The notes under the pieces are model-generated. The model was not told where the DNA came from and searched no databases. It saw only the letters and a list, made by a program, of their open reading frames with translations. A stretch of 64,000 bases of DNA from the NCBI RefSeq assembly GCF_021245725.1, contig NZ_JAJGSX010000036.1, forward strand, positions 31,027 through 95,026. Direction: 5' to 3'. Of the stretch, positions 43,191 through 51,898 are shown one piece after another. Numbering within the stretch: position 1 is the first letter of the stretch; each line of letters opens with the position of its first letter. The DNA is from Pseudonocardia sp. TRM90224. GTDB lineage: Bacteria > Actinomycetota > Actinomycetes > Mycobacteriales > Pseudonocardiaceae. The position numbers and the translations under genes are program-made.

Positions 43191-44399
43191 TCAGCGTTGG
43201 TGCGTAGCCATCGCGTCGTCGCCGACAGCCACCGGCAGGTGCGTCAGCCGCAGCGCTCCGGGGATCGGTGCCCACTCCGGCGCCGCGGTCATGTCCAGCG
43301 AGGGGAACCGCTCGAACAGCGTCGTGAGCGCGACCTCCACCTCCTGCCGAGCGAGTGCGGCGCCGAGGCAGTAGTGCGGGCCGTGGCCGAGCGCGAGGTT
43401 CGGGGTCGTGCGCTCGGGATCGACGACGTCCGGGTCGGTGTGCTCGCGCGGGTCGCTGTTCGCGGAGATCAGCACGGGCAGGACGGAGTCGCCGGCCGCG
43501 ATCGTGACGCCGCCGAGCACGATGTCCTCCGTCGCGTACCGGACCTGCACGAACTGCACCGGTGACCACACCCGCATCAGCTCGTTCGCGGCCGCCGGCC
43601 ACCGGTGCGGCTCCCGTTGCAGGCGCGCGAGCAGTTCCGGGCGGTCCAGCAGCGCGACGACGGCGTTGCCGATCAGGTTCGCCGTGTTCTCGTGCCCGGC
43701 GAAGACGAGCGCGACGACCATCGTGATCAGCTCACCCTCGGTGAGCCGGTCGCCGTCGTCGTGCGCCTGCACCAGCGCGGTGACCAGGTCGTCTTCCGGC
43801 TCGGCCCGCCGGGCCGCCGCGAGCTGCCGGACGCTCTCGGCCACCGCGGTGATGGCGCCGGGCAGCCTGGTGGGATCCATCGACGTCATGTTGCGGGTCC
43901 ACCGCCGCCACGACGGCCGGTCGTGCTCCGGGACGCCGACGAGCTCGCAGATCACGGTGATGGGCAGCGGGTAGGCGAACTCCTCCAGCAGGTCGACCGG
44001 TCCCGTCCGGTCGAGAGCCGACAGGAGCCCCTCGGCGATCTCGACGACCCGCGGCCGCAGCTCGGCCACCCTGCGTGCGGTGAAGGCCCGCGAGACGAGC
44101 TTGCGCAGCCGGGTGTGCTCGGGGCCGTCGGTGTCGACGATCGTGGGGTTGTCCAGGTCCTTCGGCAGGCCGGGCATGACCGGGACGCTCCCGCGGCCGA
44201 GGTGCGCCGGGAGCGACCGCACGCTCGTGACGAACCGCGGGTCGCCGAGCAGCGCGCGGACCTCCGCCGCGCCGGTCACGTACCAGGCGGGCGTCCCGTC
44301 GAACATCCGGCCGAGCTGCACCGGTGCCGCATTCCGCATCCGGGCGTAGCTGCCGCGCGGATCGGCGATGACGGCCGGGTCGAGCATGTTCGGTTCCAT
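43191..44399 (-). CDS. Cytochrome P450
   Basis: A 402-residue soluble bacterial P450. I-helix VVALVFAGHENTAN (Asn replaces the usual Glu-Thr pattern's first part), K-helix ELMRVW (ExxR), and haem loop LGHGPHYCLGAALARQE, where Leu replaces the usual Phe before GxGxHxC. DTDGPEHTRLRKLVSRAFTA is the typical C-helix region. The ATG at 44399 follows GGGAG. It needs ferredoxin partners, and none is adjacent. It is divergent from the oxidoreductase gene with twin palindromes in between, so it is probably under a shared repressor. The substrate is unknown. Confidence 0.92.
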   Translation of the reverse strand: MEPNMLDPAVIADPRGSYARMRNAAPVQLGRMFDGTPAWYVTGAAEVRALLGDPRFVTSVRSLPAHLGRGSVPVMPGLPKDLDNPTIVDTDGPEHTRLRKLVSRAFTARRVAELRPRVVEIAEGLLSALDRTGPVDLLEEFAYPLPITVICELVGVPEHDRPSWRRWTRNMTSMDPTRLPGAITAVAESVRQLAAARRAEPEDDLVTALVQAHDDGDRLTEGELITMVVALVFAGHENTANLIGNAVVALLDRPELLARLQREPHRWPAAANELMRVWSPVQFVQVRYATEDIVLGGVTIAAGDSVLPVLISANSDPREHTDPDVVDPERTTPNLALGHGPHYCLGAALARQEVEVALTTLFERFPSLDMTAAPEWAPIPGALRLTHLPVAVGDDAMATHQR

Positions 44400-44411
44400 C
44401 CCGAGCTCCCT

Positions 44412-44465
44412 TCGCAAACGACGTTCGCGATATGACGATACCGCTTTGCGTACGACGTTCGCAAA
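44412..44465. promoter_or_regulatory. Twin operator between the P450 gene and the LLM oxidoreductase gene
   Basis: Two dyads share the core ACGACGTT. One, 44412-44430, has outer arms TCGC/GCGA and one internal mismatch. The other, 44445-44465, has arms TTTGCG and CGCAAA with one internal mismatch. Centres are 34 bp apart. Such sites fit a TetR-family repressor acting on both divergent promoters; no regulator gene is adjacent. Confidence 0.65.
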
Positions 44466-44509
44466 TGTTGCCGTGTGTCGGGCCCCGCACGGAACGGGTA
44501 CGAGCCGGA

Positions 44510-45475
44510 ATGACCTCTTTCGCCCTGCACGCGTCCCATGAGCAGGTCCACCCCGCCGCCTTGCTGTCCGCGGTGCAACACGCGGAGCAAGCGGGGTTCG
44601 ACGCCGCGATGTCGTCGGACCACATAGCGCCGTGGAGCGAGCGGCAAGGGCAGTCGGCGTTCGCGTGGGCATGGCTGGGCGCCGCGATGCAGGCCACGTC
44701 GCTGCCGTTCGGGGTGGTCAACGCGCCTGGTCAGCGCTACCACCCGGCGATCATCGCGCAGGCCATCGGCACGCTCGCGGCGATGTTCCCCGGCCGCTTC
44801 TGGGCCGCGCTCGGCACCGGGGAGGCCAGCAACGAACACATCACCGGTGGCGGCTGGCCGCGCAAGGAGGTCCGCACCGCGCGGCTGCGCGAATGCGTCG
44901 ACATCATCCGGGCGCTGCTGCGCGGTGAGGAGGTCAGCCACGACGGGCTGGTCACCGTCGACCGGGCCAGGGTGTGGACGTTGCCCCCGGAGCCGCCGCC
45001 GCTGGTCGGCGCGGCCGTCAGCGTCGAGACGGCGCGCTGGTGCGCGGAGTGGGCCGACGGGCTGATCACGATCAACCAGCCGCGCGAGAAGCTGCGCCGG
45101 ATCGTCGAGGCCTACCGCGAAGCCGGCGGGCGCGGCCGGCTGCACCTGCAGATCCACCTGAGCTGGGCACCGGAGGAGGAGGCCGCGGAGGCGATGGCGT
45201 TCGACCAATGGCGCAGCAATGTCTTCCCACCACCCGCGTGCTGGGACATCGACACGCCGGAGGTGTTCGACGCGGCGTCGGCGCACGTCACGCTCGACGC
45301 CGTGCGGGAGGCCGTGCTGATCTCCAGCGACCTCGACCGGCACACCGTCGCGATCGCTTCGCTCATCGAGCTGGGGTTCGACGAGGTCGCGTTGCACCAC
45401 GTCGGCAAGGAACAGGACGCGTTCATCGACGCCTTCGGGGACAAGGTGCTCCCGCAGCTGAGGACGGCGGCATGA
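44510..45475 (+). CDS. Luciferase-like (LLM) flavin-dependent oxidoreductase, TIGR03885-like
   Basis: A 321-residue TIM-barrel oxidoreductase of the luciferase-like monooxygenase superfamily. Seen: FALHASHEQVHPAALLSAVQ at the start, SSDHIAPWSERQGQSAFAW, GRFWAALGTGEASNEHITG and GADGLITINQP-like text (WADGLITINQP). The layout matches the TIGR03885 group, which is often encoded next to a GH13 trehalose-synthase-like protein, as here (4-bp overlap). The natural substrate and whether FMN or F420 is used are unknown. Start ATG 44510. Confidence 0.85.
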   Translation: MTSFALHASHEQVHPAALLSAVQHAEQAGFDAAMSSDHIAPWSERQGQSAFAWAWLGAAMQATSLPFGVVNAPGQRYHPAIIAQAIGTLAAMFPGRFWAALGTGEASNEHITGGGWPRKEVRTARLRECVDIIRALLRGEEVSHDGLVTVDRARVWTLPPEPPPLVGAAVSVETARWCAEWADGLITINQPREKLRRIVEAYREAGGRGRLHLQIHLSWAPEEEAAEAMAFDQWRSNVFPPPACWDIDTPEVFDAASAHVTLDAVREAVLISSDLDRHTVAIASLIELGFDEVALHHVGKEQDAFIDAFGDKVLPQLRTAA

Positions 45476-47052
45476 GGCTCACCAGTACGTCGGACCTGTG
45501 GTGGAAGAACGCGGTCATCTACTGCCTCGACGTCGAGACGTTCGCCGACGGCAACGGCGACGGCTGCGGCGACTTCCGCGGCCTGATCCAGCGCATCGAC
45601 CACCTGCACCGGCTCGGCGTGACCTGCCTGTGGCTCATGCCGTTCTACCCGACGCCCGACCGCGACGACGGCTACGACATCACCGACTTCTACGGCGTCG
45701 ACCCGCGCCTGGGCTCGCTCGGGGATTTCGTCGAGCTGATGCGAACCGCCCGCGACCGCGGCATGCGTGTGATCGCCGACCTCGTCATCAACCACACCTC
45801 GGCGCAGCACCCGTGGTTCCAGGATTCCCGCAGCTCGCCCGACTCGCGCTACCGCGACTGGTACGTCTGGCGTGACGAGCGGCCCGAGGACGGCCCGCAG
45901 GGTGTGGTCTTCCCCGACCAGGAGACCAGCCTCTGGGAGTACGACCGCAAGGCGAAGCAGTACTACCTGCACCGCTTCTACAAGCACCAGCCCGACCTGA
46001 ACGTCACCAACCCCGAGGTGCGCGACGAGATCGCGCGGATCATGGGCTTCTGGATGGAGCTGGGGCTCTCCGGGTTCCGCGTCGACGCCGTGCCGTTCCT
46101 GCTGGAGACCGCGGGCTCGCTCGACGCCGCCGACCTGCCGGAACCGCACGACTACCTCGCCGACCTCACGGCGTTCCAGCGCCGCCGCAACGGCGAGGCC
46201 GTGCTGCTCGGCGAGGTGAACCTGCCCTACCCCGACACCATGCCGTTCTTCGGGCCCGCCGACGGCGGCGGTGGCACCGACGAGCTGACGATGTGCTTCG
46301 ACTTCATCGGCATGCAGCAGATGTACCTCTCGCTCGCCCGCTCCGACGCGGAGCCGATCGCGCAGGCGCTGCGGGAACGTCCCGACCCGCCGGAGGACGG
46401 GCACTGGGCGACGTTCGTGCGCAACCACGACGAGCTGACCCTCGACAAGCTCACCGACGCGCAGCGCACCGAGGTGTTCGAGGCGTTCGCCCCCGACGAG
46501 GACATGCGGCTTTACGGGCGCGGGATCCGGCGGCGGCTGCCGTCGATGCTCGGCAACGACGAGCGCCGCGTCCGGATGGTCTACAGCCTGCTCTTCTCGC
46601 TGCCCGGCACGCCCGTGCTGTTCTACGGGGAGGAGATCGGCATGGTCGAGGACCTGAGCCTGCCCGGCCGGTTCGCGGTGCGCTCGGACATGGACTGGAG
46701 TGCCGTCGACGAGCAGCGGCGTGATCCCGGTTCGCTGCTCGAGTGGATGCGTCGGCTCGTGGACGCCTACCGCGAGTGCCCCGAGCTTGCGTGGGGCCGC
46801 TATACCGTGCTCGACCCGGGGGTCGACGCCCGTCCCGTCCTGGCGCACTGCTGCGACACCGAGGACGCCACCGTCGTCGCGCTGCACAACTTCGCCGACA
46901 CCGACGTCCGCGCCGTGCCCAAGCTGCCCGAGCTCGCCGGGAAGCCGCTCACCGACGTGCTCGACCCGGCGGCGAAACCCGTCGACGTCGCCGCCGACGG
47001 CACGCTGGCGATCGACCTGCCGCCCTACGGGTGCCGCTGGCTGCGCACCTGA
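45472..47052 (+). CDS. GH13 alpha-amylase family protein, trehalose-synthase-like
   Basis: A 526-residue glycoside hydrolase family 13 enzyme. Motifs: ADLVINHTS (region I), GFRVDAVPF with nucleophile Asp205, LGEVNLP with acid/base Glu248, and VRNHDEL with Asp320. The opening DLWWKNAVIYCLDVETFADG is close to TreS-type proteins. TreS isomerises maltose and trehalose, but this subgroup is shorter and its true reaction is uncertain. The ATG overlaps the oxidoreductase stop by 4 bp. Cytosolic, no signal peptide. Confidence 0.87.
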   Translation: MRLTSTSDLWWKNAVIYCLDVETFADGNGDGCGDFRGLIQRIDHLHRLGVTCLWLMPFYPTPDRDDGYDITDFYGVDPRLGSLGDFVELMRTARDRGMRVIADLVINHTSAQHPWFQDSRSSPDSRYRDWYVWRDERPEDGPQGVVFPDQETSLWEYDRKAKQYYLHRFYKHQPDLNVTNPEVRDEIARIMGFWMELGLSGFRVDAVPFLLETAGSLDAADLPEPHDYLADLTAFQRRRNGEAVLLGEVNLPYPDTMPFFGPADGGGGTDELTMCFDFIGMQQMYLSLARSDAEPIAQALRERPDPPEDGHWATFVRNHDELTLDKLTDAQRTEVFEAFAPDEDMRLYGRGIRRRLPSMLGNDERRVRMVYSLLFSLPGTPVLFYGEEIGMVEDLSLPGRFAVRSDMDWSAVDEQRRDPGSLLEWMRRLVDAYRECPELAWGRYTVLDPGVDARPVLAHCCDTEDATVVALHNFADTDVRAVPKLPELAGKPLTDVLDPAAKPVDVAADGTLAIDLPPYGCRWLRT

Positions 47053-47067
47053 CGCCGGCCGTCCGAA

Positions 47068-47137
47068 ATGTCCCCACCGTTTTGCCTACTTACACAGGCA
47101 AAACGGTGTGCAGGTTGGCAAAACGGTGGGGAAGTTC
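47068..47137. repeat. Type-B CCCCACCGTTTTG repeat
   Basis: About 70 bp, 16 bp after the GH13 stop. It shows CCCCACCGTTTTGCC, then GGCAAAACGGTG, TGCAGGTTGGC and CAAAACGGTGGGGAAG. Matches 33540-33608 closely and the B half of both composite elements. Confidence 0.9.
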
Positions 47138-47241
47138 CGGGGCCGGTCTGACACCACCGTGAGACGCCGCTGCAATGCGCTTCGGCGAGAGTGTGCTCCG
47201 ACCAGAGATCGACATGCGGTACCGCGTCGGGGAGCAGAACG

Positions 47242-48714
47242 GTGAGACGAGTCGAGAAGTGCCGGGTGGCCGGCGTTGCGATTGTGGCCGTGTCGGCGTT
47301 GGTCGTTGCCGGTTGCGGTGGCATCACGGGACGTCCCGCGCCGCAAGCGGGGCAGCAGCCGGCGGCCGCGCCGACCGGGGCCACGGCACCGGCGCCCGGC
47401 GGCGGGCAGGGCGTGGTGGCGAAGCCGCTCTCCGCGGCCAAGCCGGTCGAGGCCCGTGACGTGCGGCTGGTCCGCACCGGCGCGGCCGAGATCGCGCTGC
47501 AGTTCGAGTACTTCAACGGCGGCACGGCGGCGCTGAGCCCGTCCAGCGCCGGCATCGACGGGCGTGAGCTCGCGATGGCGCTGTACGACCTGCCGAAGGG
47601 CACCGCCTACGGGGTGCTGCCGGGCACCGGGAACGACGGCCGCGTGAGCGCGAGCGTCGACGACGACGTCGAGCCGGGGCGGTCGACCACGGTGACGATC
47701 GTCTTCAGCGCCCCGCCGGAGGACACCCAGCAGATGATGGTCGTGCTCAACGGGCTGCTCCCGGTGAGCGTCCCCGTGCAGGCCGCCGGCGCACCCGTGC
47801 TGCGTGACGACCCGGTGCTGCAGGCGGCGAGCGCGCCGGGTGACACGAAGGTCGGCCCGCTCCTCTGCGAGACCGACGGGGCCACCACCACCCAGGCCGC
47901 CGCGCCGACGCAGTACCAGATCGGCAGCGACGCGCTGTTCGCGTTCGGCAGCGCCGACCTGACCCCGGCCGCCGAGCGGGCCATCACCTCGCTCGCGGAG
48001 CAGGTCAAGGCGACCGAGGGGGCGGTCACGATCGACGGCCACACCGACAGCATCGGCGGCGACGCGGCGAACCAGACGCTCTCCGATCAACGTGCCGCGT
48101 CCGTGTTGGCGGCGCTGAAGGCCAAGCTGGGCGCCGGCTTCACGTACACGCCGAAGGGACACGGGGAGACCCAGCCGGTCGCGTCGAACACGAACCCCGA
48201 TGGCAGCGACAACCCCGAAGGTCGGGCGCAGAACCGCCGGGTCGTCGTGATGGTGACCGGCGCCGCGGCCGGCGAGCGCGTCGTGGAGCGCGACCTGGGC
48301 TCGGAGGCCTCGACGAGAGGGCTGCGCGCGACGGTCGGCAGCGTCCAGCGCTACGCGGGCTTCCTGCTGACCGAGGTGAAGGTGAGCAACCCGACCAGCG
48401 AGGACCTGGAGCTGGCGCTCGAGGTGCAGCCGGACACCACCGGCGCGATCACCGAGGGGCTGCTCTCGGTGGTCGACACGAAGAACCAGCGCCGCGGCGG
48501 GCTCTGCTCGTTCATCGAGCCGAGGTACTGGCAGTACGCGGGCAACCCCGGCACCGCATTCGGCCCGAGCTCGAAGCAGGGTACCGTCCCCGCCGGTGCC
48601 GAGGTGACCGTCTGGGGCATCATCCCGGCCCCTCCCGCCGACGTGACCTCGGTCGACGTCGAGGTTGGTGGGTTCGTCAAGGCCATCCCGGCGGAGGTCA
48701 CCCCAGGCCGGTAG
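47242..48714 (+). CDS. OmpA-domain lipoprotein
   Basis: A 490-residue lipoprotein with lipobox VVAGC and Cys25. After an Ala/Pro/Gly-rich linker comes a beta-rich domain (70-200). An OmpA C-terminal peptidoglycan-binding domain spans about 230-340: FGSADLTPAAERAITSLAEQ, VTIDGHTDSIGGDAANQTLS, KGHGETQP and the closing RAQNRRVVVMV. A last beta domain with two Cys follows (GGLCSFIEPRYW). It probably tethers membrane to cell wall. The GTG start follows GGGGAG. Confidence 0.87.
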   Translation: MRRVEKCRVAGVAIVAVSALVVAGCGGITGRPAPQAGQQPAAAPTGATAPAPGGGQGVVAKPLSAAKPVEARDVRLVRTGAAEIALQFEYFNGGTAALSPSSAGIDGRELAMALYDLPKGTAYGVLPGTGNDGRVSASVDDDVEPGRSTTVTIVFSAPPEDTQQMMVVLNGLLPVSVPVQAAGAPVLRDDPVLQAASAPGDTKVGPLLCETDGATTTQAAAPTQYQIGSDALFAFGSADLTPAAERAITSLAEQVKATEGAVTIDGHTDSIGGDAANQTLSDQRAASVLAALKAKLGAGFTYTPKGHGETQPVASNTNPDGSDNPEGRAQNRRVVVMVTGAAAGERVVERDLGSEASTRGLRATVGSVQRYAGFLLTEVKVSNPTSEDLELALEVQPDTTGAITEGLLSVVDTKNQRRGGLCSFIEPRYWQYAGNPGTAFGPSSKQGTVPAGAEVTVWGIIPAPPADVTSVDVEVGGFVKAIPAEVTPGR

Positions 48715-48818
48715 GGCACTATCTCGCTCCGCACGTGTTTGACCCGGTCAGAGCGCCTACCGCGCGCTGCACGGTCCTGTTCCTGGGTACATGAGTGGCT
48801 GAAACGAGGGGTTCTGTC

Positions 48819-49199
48819 ATGCAGTGGTACTTGAAGGTTCTTCGGCAGTACGCGGACTTCACCGGGCGCGCCCGGCGGACCGAGTACTGGATGTACACGC
48901 TCTTCACGATCATCGCCACGATCATCGCGTTCGTGCTCGACGGATTGATCTTCGGGTTCGGGCAGGGGCCGCTCGCCGGCTACGGCTTCATCTATGCGCT
49001 CTACGCGCTCGCGACGATCATCCCGAGCCTTGCGGTGACCGCGCGCCGGCTGCACGACACCGACCGCAGCGGCTGGTGGATCCTGATCGGCCTCGTCCCG
49101 ATCGTCGGCGGGATCATCCTGCTGGTGTTCACGGTGCTCGAGGGCACCCGCGGGCAGAACCAGTACGGACCTGACCCCAAGGCGACCGTCTACAACTGA
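48819..49199 (+). CDS. DUF805 membrane protein, copy 1
   Basis: A 126-residue DUF805 protein: N-terminal FTGRARRTEYWMYTLF, four TM helices, ARRLHDTDRSGWWILIGLVP and GTRGQNQYGPDP at the end, all family hallmarks. Function unknown. The ATG at 48819 follows GAGGGG; an upstream GTG at 48795 would add eight residues that its paralog lacks. Confidence 0.9.
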   Translation: MQWYLKVLRQYADFTGRARRTEYWMYTLFTIIATIIAFVLDGLIFGFGQGPLAGYGFIYALYALATIIPSLAVTARRLHDTDRSGWWILIGLVPIVGGIILLVFTVLEGTRGQNQYGPDPKATVYN

Positions 49200-49215
49200 T
49201 CCGATCCGGGAGGGG

Positions 49216-49273
49216 TCCCCTGTCATCCAGGGGATCCTTCCCGGCACGCGGCGGGGGAACCCGCGTGCCGGGA
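49216..49273 (+). terminator. Two hairpins between the DUF805 genes
   Basis: TCCCCTG/CAGGGGA (49216-49234) is followed by a perfect 13-bp stem, TCCCGGCACGCGG (49239-49251) with CCGCGTGCCGGGA (49261-49273). It lies 17 bp after the first DUF805 stop, so the two paralogs are probably separate transcripts. Confidence 0.75.
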
Positions 49274-49314
49274 ACGACCGATCGATACATCACAACGACG
49301 ACGGGGGATTCGTC

Positions 49315-49689
49315 ATGCAGTGGTTCTTGAAGGGGCTTCGCCCGTACGCCGACTTCTCCGGCCGCGCCCGGCGGCAGGAGTACTGGATGTACATCCTGTT
49401 CTACACGATCTTCGTGCTGGCACTGGTCGCTGTCGACGCGGTGCTCATCTACCTCACGGACAGCCGCTGGTCCCTGATCCTCTCCATGATCTTCTCGCTC
49501 GCGATGCTGATCCCGACCCTCGCCGTGACCGTGCGCCGGCTGCACGACACCGACCGCAGCGGCTGGTGGTACCTCATCTCGTTCGTGCCGTTCGGCTCGA
49601 TCGTCATCCTCGTGTTCACGGTGATGGAGGGCACGCGGGGCGCCAACCAGTACGGCCCGGACCCGAAGGCGTACGCCCAGGCCTGGTGA
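49315..49689 (+). CDS. DUF805 membrane protein, copy 2
   Basis: A 124-residue paralog of the preceding gene: FSGRARRQEYWMYILF, VRRLHDTDRSGWWYLI and EGTRGANQYGPDPKA. The two N-termini (MQWYLK and MQWFLK) and the RLHDTDRSGWW loop are nearly identical, indicating tandem duplication. Function unknown. Confidence 0.9.
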   Translation: MQWFLKGLRPYADFSGRARRQEYWMYILFYTIFVLALVAVDAVLIYLTDSRWSLILSMIFSLAMLIPTLAVTVRRLHDTDRSGWWYLISFVPFGSIVILVFTVMEGTRGANQYGPDPKAYAQAW

Positions 49690-49860
49690 GCACTGTCCAT
49701 CCTCACCTTCTGCAACGGGATGGGTCGGCAGAGTGTCTGCGGTTACTCTTCCGTGTGATCGGTGGGCAATCCAACTCGGATGCCTGACCACTCGGTCGGC
49801 GGGTGTGAGAGCGCTCGCTGTCGGCCATTCTGGCCAGAGCGGTTGATCGGTGGGGGGATC

Positions 49861-50421
49861 ATGGGCAGCGTTGCCTTGTGCTGGGAGAACGAGCTCGGTG
49901 AAGCCGGGACGGCCGAGCTGTCGGAGGCGTTGGGGAGCATCTTCGGCTCGGTCGATCCCGCCGCGAAACCGCTCTTCGCCGATCGGCGCAGCTGGGCGGG
50001 GGCCCGGCCGGAGCTGAGGCTGATCGTGCGGGACGAGGCGGGGATCGCCGGGCACGTCGGCTTCCTCCGCCGGTTCCTGCGGATCGACGGCACCGACCAG
50101 CTGGTCGGCGAGCTGGGGCTGGTGGCCGTCCGCGCCGACCGGCAGTCCTCGGGGCTCGGCCGCCGTCTGCTCGAGGAGTCCGAGGCGGCCTTGCGCGGGC
50201 TGGCCGTACCGTTCGGGTTCCTCGGCTGCAAGCCCGACGCCGAGGGCTTCTACCTCCGCAACGGGTGGACGCGGCTCGACGCGCGGGCCCGCCACCCCGA
50301 GAACGCGACGATGTGGCGCGTCTCCATGCCGGACGAAGTGCTGTTCATCCGCCCGGTCACGGCGGCCGTCGAGGACTGGCCGGCCGGTGCCGTCGTGGAC
50401 TGGAACGGCCTGAAGCTGTGA
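49861..50421 (+). CDS. nodA: NodA-like N-acyltransferase
   Basis: A 186-residue protein. NodA of rhizobia moves a fatty acyl group from acyl carrier protein to a free amine on a chitin oligosaccharide. Matching text: CWENELGEAG at the start, RSWAGARPELRLIVRDEAG, AGHVGFLRRFLRI, DQLVGELGLVAVRADRQSSG, LAVPFGFLG, and the closing EDWPAGAVVDWNGLKL, which parallels the NodA C-terminus. It is about ten residues shorter than rhizobial NodA (near 196). nodB and nodC are absent, so the amine acceptor here is probably not a Nod factor (inference). ATG 49861 follows GGGGGG; a palindrome TCTGGCCAGA lies at 49829-49838. Its stop overlaps the ThiG-like gene start by 4 bp. Confidence 0.85.
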   Translation: MGSVALCWENELGEAGTAELSEALGSIFGSVDPAAKPLFADRRSWAGARPELRLIVRDEAGIAGHVGFLRRFLRIDGTDQLVGELGLVAVRADRQSSGLGRRLLEESEAALRGLAVPFGFLGCKPDAEGFYLRNGWTRLDARARHPENATMWRVSMPDEVLFIRPVTAAVEDWPAGAVVDWNGLKL

Positions 50422-51212
50422 GCGCTGAAGCTGTGAGCGCTGCCGACGCACCGGCGCAGCGCCCGTGGCTCGACACGCCGGCCGGCCCGCTGCGCTCGCG
50501 GCTGGTGCTCGGGATCGAGCAGTACCCCTCCGCCCAGCTGATCGCCGACGTGCTGACCGCGGGCGGCTGCGACGTCTTCATCACGACGTTCGACCTGCGC
50601 AGCAGGCGCAGCAGCGTCCCGTTGTTCGACGTCGCGGCGGTGCTCGACGTCGAGACGTTCACCTGGGTGGGCACCACCTCGTTCGCCCGAAGCGAGGACG
50701 AGGCGCTGCGCACGGTCGAGATGCTGCACGGCTCGTTCGCCATCACGACGATCAAGCTCGACGTCCGCGGCGAGGACAACACCCCCGACGTGCCCGCGAC
50801 GCTGCGGGTGGCCCGGGAGCTGTGCACACAGGGCTTCGCCGTGCTGCCGCTGGTGCCGGCCGACGTCGCGGTGGTCGCGGAGCTGGTGGACGCGGGCTGC
50901 GCCGCGGTCCGGCTGGTCGCCTCGCCGGTGGGCAGCGCCCGCGGCATCGCCGACCCGGTCGCGATGCGGCTGGCGATCGAGGCCGCCGCGGTGCCGGTGG
51001 TCGTCGAATGCGGGATCGGCTCGGTGGCGCACGCGGCGCAGGCCATGGAGTTGGGTGCCGACGCCGTGCTCGTCAACGCGGCCGTCGTGCGTGCGGCGGA
51101 CCCGGTGCGGATGGCTGCGGCGATGCGGCACGCGGTGCTCGGCGGCCGCCTCGCCGCCGGGCTCGCGGGGCAGGCGGCCGGCGGCGTCCCCGTGCCCGTC
51201 GGGATGGTCTGA
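50418..51212 (+). CDS. ThiG-like TIM-barrel protein (thiazole-synthase family)
   Basis: A 264-residue protein of the thiazole synthase family. ThiG joins 1-deoxy-xylulose-5-phosphate, a sulfur carrier and dehydroglycine using an imine on a Lys. Seen: LRSRLVLGIEQYPS, the Lys region TTIKLDVRGEDN, VRLVASPVGSARGI (phosphate loop area) and the C-terminal GIGSVAHAAQAMELGADAVL with NAAVVRAADPVRMAAAMRHA. ThiS, ThiF and ThiO are not beside it, so a role outside thiamin synthesis is possible. The GTG at 50418 overlaps the nodA-like stop; a second GTG 15 bp later arises from a short direct repeat. Confidence 0.82.
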   Translation: MSAEAVSAADAPAQRPWLDTPAGPLRSRLVLGIEQYPSAQLIADVLTAGGCDVFITTFDLRSRRSSVPLFDVAAVLDVETFTWVGTTSFARSEDEALRTVEMLHGSFAITTIKLDVRGEDNTPDVPATLRVARELCTQGFAVLPLVPADVAVVAELVDAGCAAVRLVASPVGSARGIADPVAMRLAIEAAAVPVVVECGIGSVAHAAQAMELGADAVLVNAAVVRAADPVRMAAAMRHAVLGGRLAAGLAGQAAGGVPVPVGMV

Positions 51213-51898
51213 TGGCGCGCACCATCGGGCTCGCCGGTGCGGCCGGGCCGCTGGCCGTCGTGTTCGACATGGACGGGGTGCTGATCGACACCGACGCGCC
51301 CGTCGCCGCGCTGTGGGAGCGGGCGATCGGGCGCAGGCTCGGTGCGAGCGAGCTCGGCCAGCACGTCTACGGACGTGCGCCGGCGAAGACCGTCGAGGCG
51401 TTGTGCCCTGCGATGACCCCGCCGGAACGGCAGGCGGTCCTGCGGGTGGTGGAGACGGCCGAGCCGGAGCTCGACTTCGCGCCGGTGGCGGGCGCGACCC
51501 GGTTCGTCTCGGCGCTGCATGCGGCAGGTGTGGTGTTGGCGCTGGTCACGAGCGCGTCGCCGGTGCGGGTCAAGCGTGTGCTCGACGCCACCGGGCTCAC
51601 CGAGGCATTCGTCGTGCGGGTCGCCGACGGCGACGCCGCGAGCAAGCCCGCGCCCGACTGCTACCGGCTCGCGGCCACCCGGCTCGGTGTGCTGCCGCGG
51701 CGGTGCCTCGTGTTCGAGGACTCCGTGAGCGGCGTGCGTTCCGCGGTGGCGGCCGGCACCCGCTGCGTCGGCGTGGCGGGCCGGCTGCCGTCGCGTGCGG
51801 CGGAGCTGACGGTGCTGGGCGCGGAGCACACGATCATCGACTTCGCCGGGGCGCACGTGCGTGGCGGGCGCGACGGCACCGCGGTCGACCTGCCATGA
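51212..51898 (+). CDS. HAD-family hydrolase (beta-phosphoglucomutase / sugar phosphatase-like)
   Basis: A 228-residue HAD enzyme, cap type C1. Motif I FDMDGVLIDTD with nucleophile and acid Asp, motif II LVTSASP, Lys in ASKPAPDCY, motif IV VFEDSVSGVRSA. It would remove phosphate from, or isomerise, a small sugar phosphate. The start overlaps the ThiG-like stop by one base and its stop overlaps the transporter start by 4 bp. In this operon it may dephosphorylate the product of the ThiG-like step (inference). Confidence 0.88.
   Translation: MARTIGLAGAAGPLAVVFDMDGVLIDTDAPVAALWERAIGRRLGASELGQHVYGRAPAKTVEALCPAMTPPERQAVLRVVETAEPELDFAPVAGATRFVSALHAAGVVLALVTSASPVRVKRVLDATGLTEAFVVRVADGDAASKPAPDCYRLAATRLGVLPRRCLVFEDSVSGVRSAVAAGTRCVGVAGRLPSRAAELTVLGAEHTIIDFAGAHVRGGRDGTAVDLP

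Noticed and set aside
45472..47052. Calling the GH13 gene treS outright
   Set aside because: It is shorter than true TreS and belongs to the group paired with LLM oxidoreductases; the reaction is not settled by sequence.
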